Of a DNA stretch of 15,016 nucleotides, positions 7,536 through 12,900 are shown piece by piece. A model generated the notes under the pieces. That model was not told the origin of the DNA. It saw nothing but the letters and a program-made list of their open reading frames with translations, and searched no databases. Origin of the DNA: an uncultured Neisseria sp. GTDB taxonomy: Bacteria; Pseudomonadota; Gammaproteobacteria; Burkholderiales; Neisseriaceae. Every line of letters starts with the position of its first letter. Position 1 is the stretch's first letter. The stretch lies in assembly GCA_927911515.1 (NCBI GenBank), contig CAKMQH010000119.1, positions 1-15,016 on the forward strand, written 5' to 3'. The translations under genes were made by a program, and so were the position numbers.

Positions 7536-7999
7536 TTTTTACAGATTCCAGTTAAAACAACGTGTTCTTCTTTCAGCGCAAAGCCGCTTTCGGCAACGCC
7601 TGCGCGCAGTGCCGCCCATTCGTGGCTCAGGGTTTGTTCGTCCGCCGTGCCGCATTCGGTGCAGACCAAAATAAACGCGCTATGGTGCGCTTCGGCTTCT
7701 TCGTGGTCGTGGCAATGGTCGTCGCACTCATGCTGCGCGTGGCTGCACAAAATATAGCCGTTGACCGCCGCCACTTTGTGCAAAACGCCCTGCTCCGCCC
7801 AAAAATCAAGGGCGCGGTAGGCCGTCGGCGGCGCAACCACGCCCTCGCTTTGCTGCTGCATCTGCGACAAGACGTTGTAGGCTTTAATCACGCCGCTTTG
7901 CTGCAAAACGATATCGAGCACCTGCTCGCGCAAAGCGGTTACCTGTACGCCGTCACGGCGTGCCTGTTCGAGGATTTTTTGTTTGATTGCGTGTTTCAT
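7523..7999 (-). CDS. zur: Zinc uptake regulator Zur (Fur family)
   Basis: Zinc-responsive dimeric repressor of zinc acquisition genes. The 158 residues have a winged-helix N-terminal half with the Fur-type recognition region PPTAYRALDFWAEQGVLHK (58-75), and a C-terminal dimerisation half with the structural zinc pairs CTEC (113-116) and CKKC (153-156). Between them a His/Cys/Asp-rich stretch (85-106: C85, H87, H90, C92, H95, C96, H97, H99, H105, H106) should form the sensing site. Fur and PerR do not normally look like this here, which favours Zur. The ATG at 7997-7999 has no good ribosome-binding site; an uptake sequence ends seven bases upstream. It is followed by an overlapping zinc-chaperone GTPase. 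A Zur-like operator overlaps its own promoter. Confidence 0.9.
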   Translation of the reverse strand: MKHAIKQKILEQARRDGVQVTALREQVLDIVLQQSGVIKAYNVLSQMQQQSEGVVAPPTAYRALDFWAEQGVLHKVAAVNGYILCSHAQHECDDHCHDHEEAEAHHSAFILVCTECGTADEQTLSHEWAALRAGVAESGFALKEEHVVLTGICKKCQK

Positions 8000-8006
8000 A
8001 AAGGCT

Positions 8007-8018
8007 TTCAGACGACCT
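8007..8018 (-). repeat. DNA uptake sequence next to the zur start
   Basis: Exact copy, seven bases upstream of the zur ATG and downstream of its likely promoter, so it lies in the zur 5' leader. Confidence 0.85.
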
Positions 8019-8037
8019 TAAAATTCTGAACGGAGAG

Positions 8038-8052
8038 GATTACATTATAACG
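8038..8052 (-). promoter_or_regulatory. Candidate Zur operator overlapping the zur -10 box
   Basis: On the minus strand CGTTATAATGTAATC matches the Zur core GTTATANTATAAC at 11 of 13 positions. It contains a perfect TATAAT (8044-8049) suited to be the zur -10 box; the -35 region is poor. Binding here would give autoregulation of zur and its partner GTPase. This is a pattern match only. Confidence 0.5.
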
Positions 8053-8078
8053 TGTTTATGTAAGATGCAGATATTCGG

Positions 8079-8116
8079 AGGTCGTCTGAAACCAAGTGCC
8101 ACCGTTCAGACGACCC
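8079..8116. repeat. Uptake-sequence inverted pair between the dehydrogenase gene and zur
   Basis: AGGTCGTCTGAA (8079-8090) faces TTCAGACGACCC (8105-8116, one mismatch) across a 14-base loop. It lies 16 bases past the dehydrogenase stop and can fold as a transcript hairpin that separates the two genes. No T run follows on the minus strand. Confidence 0.65.
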
Positions 8117-8132
8117 ATCCCATCCAATCTGC

Positions 8133-8960
8133 CTATTTGAACCACGACTTAATCCGTGCAAACAAAGACATGCTTTGTTTTTCGAAACTCTCCGCCTGCG
8201 CAGGCACGGGCAGCGTATTGCGGATGACTTTCATACCGGCAAACGTTTGGGCGACGGGCATGATTTCGATGGAATTGACGTTCATGTGCGCCGGACGCTG
8301 ATAAAGCCACAAAGCCGTATCCGCAATGTCTTGCGGCCGGATGGATTCGACGTTCTCATAAACCTTTTCCGCCCGCTCGTCATCGCCCTTAAAGCGGACG
8401 TTGGAAAACTCGGTACCGCCGCACAAACCCGGCTCGATGTTGGTGACGCGGATGTTTTTATCCGCCAATTCCGCGCGCAGGTTCATGCTGAACTGGCGCA
8501 CAAACGCTTTGGTCGCGCCGTACACATTACTACCCTCGTAGGCATAGCTGCCGGCAATCGAACCCAGATTCATGATATAGCCTTGTTTGCGCTCCGCCAT
8601 TTGCGGCAGGATTTGACGCGTCAGGAAAGTCAGACCGACGATGTTCGTTTGAATCATGGTTTCCCAATCGCTGAAATCTGCTTTGTCTGCTGTTTCCAAA
8701 CCCAAAGCCAACCCGGCGTTGTTGATCAGGCAATCGATTTCGGCAAAATTTTCAGGCAGGCTGTCGAGCGCATTGCGTATCGACTCGGTTCGCGAAACGT
8801 CCATTTCTAAAGGATAAAACCGCTCGCCCAACTCAGCCGCCAATGCCTGCAGTTTCTCGCTGCGCCGTGCCGCGCCGATAACGAAATAACCGGCTTGCGC
8901 AAACGTGCGGCACATCGCCTCACCGAAACCTGCCGAAGCGCCGGTAACCAAAATCGCCAT
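8133..8960 (-). CDS. Short-chain dehydrogenase/reductase, YdfG-like
   Basis: NAD(P)-dependent oxidoreductase of the classical SDR family. The nearest relative I recognise is YdfG, an NADP-dependent 3-hydroxy acid (L-allo-threonine/serine) dehydrogenase. The Rossmann motif TGASAGFG (6-13), NNAG (80-83) and the catalytic set S134, Y147, K151 (YGATK) are present. IEPGL.GGTEFSNVRFKG (176-192) is the diagnostic YdfG substrate-loop signature. ARR (31-33) after the second strand fits NADP preference. The ATG at 8960 is preferred because AAGGA lies upstream and MAILVTGASAG is the normal N-terminus; an earlier in-frame start at 8996 would add 12 residues. At 275 residues it is about 27 longer than YdfG, all at the C-terminus after FAGMKVIR. 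It diverges from the cytochrome c' gene. Confidence 0.85.
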   Translation of the reverse strand: MAILVTGASAGFGEAMCRTFAQAGYFVIGAARRSEKLQALAAELGERFYPLEMDVSRTESIRNALDSLPENFAEIDCLINNAGLALGLETADKADFSDWETMIQTNIVGLTFLTRQILPQMAERKQGYIMNLGSIAGSYAYEGSNVYGATKAFVRQFSMNLRAELADKNIRVTNIEPGLCGGTEFSNVRFKGDDERAEKVYENVESIRPQDIADTALWLYQRPAHMNVNSIEIMPVAQTFAGMKVIRNTLPVPAQAESFEKQSMSLFARIKSWFK

Positions 8961-9016
8961 AACTATTTCCTTTCTTTTCTCGTTTTGTAAACCCATTTCA
9001 GGTATGATTGCAACTT

Positions 9017-9046
9017 TTCAGACGACCTCTTCGGACGTCGTCTGAA
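9017..9046. repeat. Uptake-sequence palindrome in the divergent SDR-cycP intergenic region
   Basis: TTCAGACGACCT (9017-9028, exact) and ACGTCGTCTGAA (9035-9046, one mismatch) form a 10-base perfect stem with a short loop. Both flanking genes point away from it, so it is not a terminator of either. It probably lies in the 5' leader of one of them. Confidence 0.75.
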
Positions 9047-9085
9047 AATATGAATAACAAAATACTATCACAGGACACAAAAGCC

Positions 9086-9544
9086 ATGAATACCAAACTC
9101 TTCTCAGCAGCCCTGCTCGCTGCCCTGACCCTTGCCGCCTGCGGTGGCGGCGCACCCGCGCAACCCAAAGGTCCGATCTCCGAAGACCGTACCACTGCGT
9201 TCAAAGCCATGATGCCCGAGTTCTCCAGCATGGGCAAAATGGTAAAAGGCGAAGAGCCTTACGACGTAGAGAAATTCAAGCAGGCTGCGGCAACCTTTGC
9301 CGAAACCAGCAAAAAACCTTTCACCTTCTTCCAATCTGACGACAAAGGCAACGGCCGCGCCCTGCCTGCGGTTTGGTCTGATGCGGCTAAATTCAAAGCC
9401 GAAGAAGACAAATTCGCCGCTGCCGTTGAGAAACTGAATGCCGCCGCACAAACCGGCAAGCTGGAAGAAATCAAAGCCGCTTACAGCGAAACCGGCGCAA
9501 GCTGCAAATCCTGCCACGACACCTTCCGCGCTCCGGAAGAATAA
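9086..9544 (+). CDS. cycP: Cytochrome c' lipoprotein
   Basis: Exported haem protein of the cytochrome c' class, which binds nitric oxide; in meningococci it contributes to nitric oxide tolerance. The N-terminus MNTKLFSAALLAALTLAACG is a lipoprotein signal with lipobox LAAC and C19 as the lipidated residue. The mature part is an alpha-helical bundle sequence ending with the single haem-binding CKSCH (140-144) near the C-terminus, as usual for cytochrome c'. At 152 residues including the signal it is full length. The ATG at 9086 is chosen because the signal peptide starts there; in-frame codons upstream would put charged residues before it. AGGA lies about 10 bases upstream. An uptake-sequence hairpin terminator follows directly. 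Confidence 0.9.
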   Translation: MNTKLFSAALLAALTLAACGGGAPAQPKGPISEDRTTAFKAMMPEFSSMGKMVKGEEPYDVEKFKQAAATFAETSKKPFTFFQSDDKGNGRALPAVWSDAAKFKAEEDKFAAAVEKLNAAAQTGKLEEIKAAYSETGASCKSCHDTFRAPEE

Positions 9545-9562
9545 ACCGCTGCGCAGAAACAT

Positions 9563-9600
9563 AAAAAGGTCTCTGAAATATGGTTTCAGACGACCTTTTT
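9563..9600 (+). terminator. Uptake-sequence hairpin terminator of cycP
   Basis: AGGTCTCTGAA (9567-9577) pairs with TTCAGACGACCT (9585-9596), flanked by A5 and T5, 18 bases past the cycP stop. The stem has one bulged base because the first arm lacks a G. The 140 bases from here to the tRNA terminator hold nothing I recognise. Confidence 0.85.
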
Positions 9601-9739
9601 GATTTTTGATGATTGCGACACTTAAATAACCGGTTTCAACGGCAATCCAGCCTTCGTGCAAACGCTTTCATGTTCCGTAAATGTCAAGTTTGACGGTTGC
9701 CTGTCAGTTATCCTTAAATTCGACAAAAACGATAAAAAG

Positions 9740-9767
9740 AAAACCCGCCGAATAATCGACGGGTTTT
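9740..9767 (-). terminator. Intrinsic terminator of tRNA-Ser
   Basis: On the minus strand CCCGTCGA-TTAT-TCGGCGGG makes an eight-pair stem (one G-U), flanked by AAAA and TTTT and followed by a T-rich stretch. It begins seven bases after the encoded CCA end of the tRNA. Unlike the other terminators here it does not use uptake sequences. Confidence 0.85.
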
Positions 9768-9774
9768 CGTATGG

Positions 9775-9867
9775 TGGCGGAGTAAGAGGGATTCGAACCC
9801 TCGATGCAGGTTGACCCCACATGCTTCCTTAGCAGGGAAGTGCCTTCAGCCTCTCAGCCATTACTCC
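9775..9867 (-). tRNA. tRNA-Ser (anticodon GCU)
   Basis: On the minus strand the acceptor arms GGAGTAA and TTACTCC pair over seven bases, followed by discriminator G and an encoded CCA. The anticodon stem CTTCC/GGAAG encloses loop CTGCTAA with anticodon GCT, reading AGC and AGU. A long variable arm, typical of serine tRNAs, precedes the T arm GAGGG-TTCGAAT-CCCTC. Total length is 93 bases including CCA. It stands alone with its own promoter and terminator. Confidence 0.96.
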
Positions 9868-9880
9868 TAAGGAAGTGCGT

Positions 9881-9909
9881 AATATACTGGTTTGACTCGG
9901 ACGTGTCAA
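9881..9909 (-). promoter_or_regulatory. Sigma-70 promoter of tRNA-Ser
   Basis: On the minus strand a perfect TTGACA (9904-9909) and TATATT (9881-9886) are separated by exactly 17 bases. The -10 box ends 14 bases before the tRNA 5' end, leaving a very short leader. It is the best consensus promoter in the window, as expected for a stable RNA gene. Confidence 0.85.
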
Positions 9910-9974
9910 GCCGAGCCTGAGGGTATTTTTTAACCGTATGAAATCATTTGTATAAAATATAAAGAAGCGTGAAA

Positions 9975-10004
9975 TTGTAGCCCGTATGCGGCGGCTGGTA
10001 CAAT
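9975..10004 (+). promoter_or_regulatory. Possible rluE promoter
   Basis: TACAAT (9999-10004, five of six bases) lies 18 bases after TTGTAG (9975-9980, three of six), 22 bases before the rluE start. The -35 match is weak. Confidence 0.35.
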
Positions 10005-10026
10005 TCATGCTTGCTTTCAGGATGTG

Positions 10027-10593
10027 ATGAAAATGAATGATTTAATCGTATTGAACAAGCCTTATGGCGTGATTTGCCAGTTTTCGGTGCATGAAAAGTA
10101 TGGGTGTTTGAAAGATTATGTGGCGCTGCCGGACTTTTATCCGGCGGGACGTTTGGATGCGGACAGCGAGGGTTTGCTGCTGCTGACAAACGACGGGCGT
10201 TTGCAGGCGCGGATTGCCGATCCTAAGTTCAAACTGGAGAAAACTTATTGGGCGCAGGTGGAAGGTTCGCCCGACGAAGCGAAGCTGGATATGCTGCGGC
10301 GCGGGGTGAATTTAGGAGATTTTGTCACGCGTCCGGCAAAGGTTCGCGTATTAGAGGCGGGCGAAGCGGATGTTTTGTGGCCGCGCGTGCCGCCTATCCG
10401 CGTGCGTAAGTCCGTGCCTGATTTTTGGGTGGAAATTCGGATTTCGGAAGGGAAAAACCGTCAGGTCAGGCGGATGACGGCTAAGGCAGGCTTTCCGTGT
10501 CTGCGTTTGGTCAGGGTGGCGATAGGTCGTCTGAATCTATTCGATTTGGGCTTGGCGCTTGGGCAATGGATGTTTGCACCGCATAAGCCTTGA
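10027..10593 (+). CDS. rluE: 23S rRNA pseudouridine synthase RluE
   Basis: RsuA-family pseudouridine synthase; E. coli RluE modifies U2457 of 23S rRNA. The catalytic motif is GRLDADSEGLLLLTNDG (41-57) with D44 as the expected nucleophile. KTYWAQVEG, WPRVPPIRVRKSVPDFW and SEGKNRQVRRMTAKAGFP follow E. coli RluE closely, which separates it from RluB and RsuA. There is no N-terminal S4 domain, as normal for RluE. At 188 residues it is somewhat shorter than E. coli RluE (217), mostly at the N-terminus. The start is the ATG at 10027 or the one two codons later (10033); AGGA at 10020-10023 suits either. An exact uptake sequence (10524-10535) lies inside the gene near its end, encoding GRLN. It is a single gene with its own terminator. 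Confidence 0.9.
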   Translation: MKMNDLIVLNKPYGVICQFSVHEKYGCLKDYVALPDFYPAGRLDADSEGLLLLTNDGRLQARIADPKFKLEKTYWAQVEGSPDEAKLDMLRRGVNLGDFVTRPAKVRVLEAGEADVLWPRVPPIRVRKSVPDFWVEIRISEGKNRQVRRMTAKAGFPCLRLVRVAIGRLNLFDLGLALGQWMFAPHKP

Positions 10594-10629
10594 TGAATGG
10601 CTGCCTATTAAATTGATTGGCTGATAACG

Positions 10630-10675
10630 AAAAAGGTCGTCTGAAAACCCTGCAATACGGTTTTCAGAGACCTTT
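10630..10675. terminator. Bidirectional uptake-sequence terminator between rluE and the DUF4198 gene
   Basis: AGGTCGTCTGAA (10634-10645) faces TTCAGAGACCT (10663-10673). The stem extends inward through AACC/GGTT and is flanked by A5 and T3. It sits between two convergent genes and can serve both. The minus-strand reading ends in a run of five T and is the stronger. One arm lacks the G. Confidence 0.8.
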
Positions 10676-10686
10676 GTCATTAGAGA

Positions 10687-11492
10687 TTAATGAGGCGTAT
10701 GACCGATTTGGAAGGTCATGGTGGTGTAGTTCGCCTGTTTTTGGCACACGCTTTGATCGGGGAAATCGGCTTTGTGTTCTACGCTTGCTTTCCAGAAGCC
10801 TTGACGCAGGGGAATGATGCTGACTTCGCCTTTATCATCCGTAGTATCGGAGAAGGCTTGCGCTTCGGTTTTGTGGGTTTTGCTGCGGTCGCTGGTGTCG
10901 AAACCGTCAAATGTGGCGGTAACGGTCGCGTTGGGCAACGGCTCGCCGTTGAAAAGGACGCGGACTTTGAAGCGTTCGCCGACGTGGACGTTGGCGGGGT
11001 TATCCAGCGGAACGATTTCTAAATGTTGTCCGACTTGCTTGGTGATGACGGCGGTGTCTGCACTTTCGTGTCCGACGTTGACGTGTTTTTACCGAACATT
11101 CGGGTTTGTTCGCAATAGCTTGCGTCAGGCATTTCTTTGATGCTCGCCTGTTTCCAGCCTGCGCTGTTTTTGGACCAGAAGGTTGGCTGGTATTCGGCGA
11201 TAACGAGATAGCTGCCGTCTTTAACGGGCTGTTTGCTGCGGTATTGGTAGTTGAACGTTCCTTTTTGAATCAGATTTTCTTTGCCTTTTTCGGTAACGAG
11301 CTGCATGGGTTTGCTGAAAATGTGCAGGCGGTCTTTGGCGATGGGTTCGAGTTCGGGGAACTCGCCGTAGCCCAATTCGGCTTGAAGGTATTCGCCGCCG
11401 TGCGTATGGGCGGTTTCGACCCAAACGCGGTGTGCGTGGGCGGCTGTACTGAACAGAAGCGCGGATGCGATAAACAATGCGGTTTTTTTCAT
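10687..11492 (-). CDS. DUF4198 (NikM-like) exported protein, probable Zur-regulated metal-binding protein (one frameshift here)
   Basis: Secreted periplasmic protein of the DUF4198 class, related to metal-transport-associated proteins such as NikM. A signal peptide MKKTALFIASALLFSTAAHA should be cleaved before H21, leaving a mature N-terminus HRVWVETAHTHGGEY that is rich in histidine. The rest resembles an Ig-like beta sandwich with blocks QHLEIVPLDNPANVHVGE and PNATVTATFDGFD. The frame is lost after MFGK at five T (11086-11090). Adding one base (or removing two) restores VNVGHESADTAVITKQVGQ and gives about 268 residues ending GHTPH. The ATG at 11492 has GGAG five bases upstream. A nearly perfect Zur operator 36 bases upstream of the ATG indicates expression under zinc limitation. 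I infer a role in zinc acquisition or zinc-sparing metal handling; nickel, cobalt or copper binding is possible. Confidence 0.8.
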
Positions 11493-11527
11493 GGTTTCTC
11501 CAAATGTATCGGGTAGAAAATTTGATT

Positions 11528-11542
11528 GGTTATAATATAACA
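11528..11542 (-). promoter_or_regulatory. Zur operator upstream of the DUF4198 gene
   Basis: On the minus strand TGTTATATTATAACC contains GTTATATTATAAC, an exact match to the 13-base Zur core GTTATANTATAAC of Gram-negative bacteria, and a perfect inverted repeat around one central base. It differs at one position from the TGTTATNNNATAACA form I recall for meningococcal Zur. It overlaps TATATT, a plausible -10 box, so Zur binding would block transcription. Confidence 0.75.
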
Positions 11543-11570
11543 ATTTTATTTATAGCGAAACGGTTTCATG

Positions 11571-11613
11571 AAAAAGGTCGTCTGAAACAGGATTTCTGTT
11601 TTCAGACGACCTT
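11571..11613 (-). terminator. Uptake-sequence hairpin terminator of the DUF2322-like gene
   Basis: Exact AGGTCGTCTGAA (11575-11586) and TTCAGACGACCT (11601-11612) form a long stem that also pairs ACAG with CTGT. It lies 15 bases past the stop, and the minus-strand reading ends in T5. Both arms are complete uptake sequences. Confidence 0.8.
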
Positions 11614-11627
11614 CGCTTAACTGATGT

Positions 11628-11945
11628 TTACGCGTTAACCGGCTTTAGAAGCAATCTGAGGTTTTCTTTTTGAACTTGCAACAGCAAATCGATATTGGGA
11701 TGCTTGCCTGGATTGTCTTGCGCATCGGCGACGTGTTCGGCAAACCAGTCCAGACCCTGCGCGGCGGCGGCGGCATCGAGTTTGCCACCGAAATTCAATG
11801 CCAAAGCGTTGTAGAGTTTCAGCGAGCCTTGCTTGCCGGGCGCGTTTGGGATGTGATGGACGGCTTTGCCTTGTGCGTCGAGGATGTCAAGTCCGCTCAA
11901 ATGACCGATGTCGGGCATGGCGGCGAGGTTGTCTTGGAAGCTCAT
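11628..11945 (-). CDS. DUF2322-like small protein
   Basis: A 105-residue soluble protein of unknown function, MSFQDNLAAMPDIGHLSGL at its start, matching my recollection of the DUF2322 family in Neisseria and Pasteurellaceae. It has no signal peptide, membrane segment or cysteine. The middle has GKAVHHIPNAPGKQGSLKLY and the C-terminal half is helical, with HPNIDLLLQVQKENLRLLLK. The ATG at 11945 follows a good AAGGA site. upp lies upstream, but a terminator and a short Correia element separate them, so the gene probably has its own promoter, perhaps one supplied by the element 43 bases upstream of the ATG. No role can be read from the sequence. Confidence 0.75.
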   Translation of the reverse strand: MSFQDNLAAMPDIGHLSGLDILDAQGKAVHHIPNAPGKQGSLKLYNALALNFGGKLDAAAAAQGLDWFAEHVADAQDNPGKHPNIDLLLQVQKENLRLLLKPVNA

Positions 11946-11988
11946 GGTTGTCCTTTCTAACGTGGGATTTTCAACGAAAAATACCTTG

Positions 11989-12058
11989 TATAGTGAATTA
12001 ACTTTAAACCAGTACGGCGTTGCCTCGCCTTGTCCTGATTTAAAGTTAATCCACTATA
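11989..12058. repeat. Internally deleted Correia element, 70 bases
   Basis: Starts TATAGTGAATTAACTTTAAA and ends with the reverse complement apart from one mismatch (A for G at base 8). Relative to the 107-base element at 73-179 it lacks exactly 37 bases, the distance between two GCCTTG repeats in the longer copy. It lies between upp and the DUF2322-like gene, 43 bases upstream of the latter's ATG. Confidence 0.85.
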
Positions 12059-12100
12059 AAAAAGGTCTCTGAAACCCATACATTCAGTTTCAGACGACCT
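12058..12100 (-). terminator. Uptake-sequence hairpin terminator of upp
   Basis: AGGTCTCTGAA (12063-12073) and TTCAGACGACCT (12089-12100) form the stem, 11 bases past the upp stop. The minus-strand reading ends in a T run. One arm lacks the G. It abuts the end of the Correia element. Confidence 0.85.
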
Positions 12101-12111
12101 CAAATCACGAA

Positions 12112-12738
12112 TCAGCGCGTGCCGAAAATCTTATCGCCCGCATCGCCCAAGCCGGGGATGATGTAGCCGTTTTCGTTCAGATGGCTGTCGAGGGCGGCGG
12201 TGTAGATGGTAACGTCGGGATGCGCTTCATTGACAGCTTTAACGCCTTCGGGCGCGGCAACGAGTACCAACGCTTTGATATTTTTGCAGCCTTTTGCCTT
12301 CAACAGGTCGATAGTAGCCACCATGGAGCCGCCGGTCGCGAGCATGGGGTCGATAATCAGCGCGGGACGTTCGTCCATGCTGTCCACAAATTTTTCAAAA
12401 TAGGAAACGGGTTTAAGCGTTTCTTCGTCGCGCTGCAATCCGACCACGCTGATTTTAGCGGTCGGAATCAGGTCGAGCACGCCGTCGAGCATACCCAAAC
12501 CGGCACGCAAAATCGGTACGACGGTCAAGGTTTTGCCCTTGATGCGGTCGCCTTCGATTTGACCGCACCAGCCGTCGATAATGTATTTTTCAATTTCAAA
12601 ATCACGACTGGCTTCGTAAGCCATCAGGCGCGCCAGCTCGGTAGTGAGGGTGCGGAATTTGTAAGTGCTGCAATCGGCCTCGCGCATGAGCGTGAGTTTG
12701 TGGCGGACAAGGGGGTGATTGATAACGGTTACGTTCAT
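12112..12738 (-). CDS. upp: Uracil phosphoribosyltransferase
   Basis: Cytoplasmic pyrimidine salvage enzyme converting uracil and PRPP to UMP. The 208 residues equal the E. coli length and are unbroken. Diagnostic features are MREADCSTYKFRTLTTELA near the start and VVPILRAGLGMLDG (73-86). The PRPP-binding loop is IIDPMLATGGS (128-138), and the uracil-binding C-terminus is GYIIPGLGDAGDKIFGTR. The ATG at 12738 opens MNVTVINHPLVRHKL, the normal start, with GAGG eight to nine bases upstream. It is a single gene with its own promoter and terminator, not next to a uracil permease in this window. Confidence 0.96.
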   Translation of the reverse strand: MNVTVINHPLVRHKLTLMREADCSTYKFRTLTTELARLMAYEASRDFEIEKYIIDGWCGQIEGDRIKGKTLTVVPILRAGLGMLDGVLDLIPTAKISVVGLQRDEETLKPVSYFEKFVDSMDERPALIIDPMLATGGSMVATIDLLKAKGCKNIKALVLVAAPEGVKAVNEAHPDVTIYTAALDSHLNENGYIIPGLGDAGDKIFGTR

Positions 12739-12772
12739 TTGGCAGGCCTCGGATTGTTTTTGAATGGCGGTA

Positions 12773-12778
12773 ATTATA
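12773..12778 (-). promoter_or_regulatory. Likely -10 box of upp
   Basis: A perfect TATAAT on the minus strand, 34 bases upstream of the upp ATG. The region 17 bases further upstream (TTTTGT) is a poor -35 box, and the spacer includes a run of eight A. Confidence 0.45.
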
Positions 12779-12883
12779 CTTTTTTTTATAACGAAACAAA
12801 ATAAAGGATACGCAACGGCGGCTTATTTTCTGCGATCTTCAGGCTTACGTTTCCCCAATGGTTTTGCCCCGCCCTGCTCTTCG

Positions 12884-12897
12884 GCGGTTTAAACCGC
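12884..12897. repeat. 14-base perfect palindrome after the oxidoreductase gene
   Basis: GCGGTTTAAACCGC lies three bases past the oxidoreductase stop (12901-12903). Having no loop and no T run it is a poor terminator. The rest of the gap to upp holds only the upp promoter. Confidence 0.5.
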
Positions 12898-12900
12898 TCC

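Noticed and set aside
12779..12788. Run of eight T in the upp promoter spacer as a phase-variation switch
   Set aside because: A spacer homopolymer recalls porA and opc, but upp is a housekeeping gene, the -35 box is weak and eight A/T is short for high-frequency slippage.
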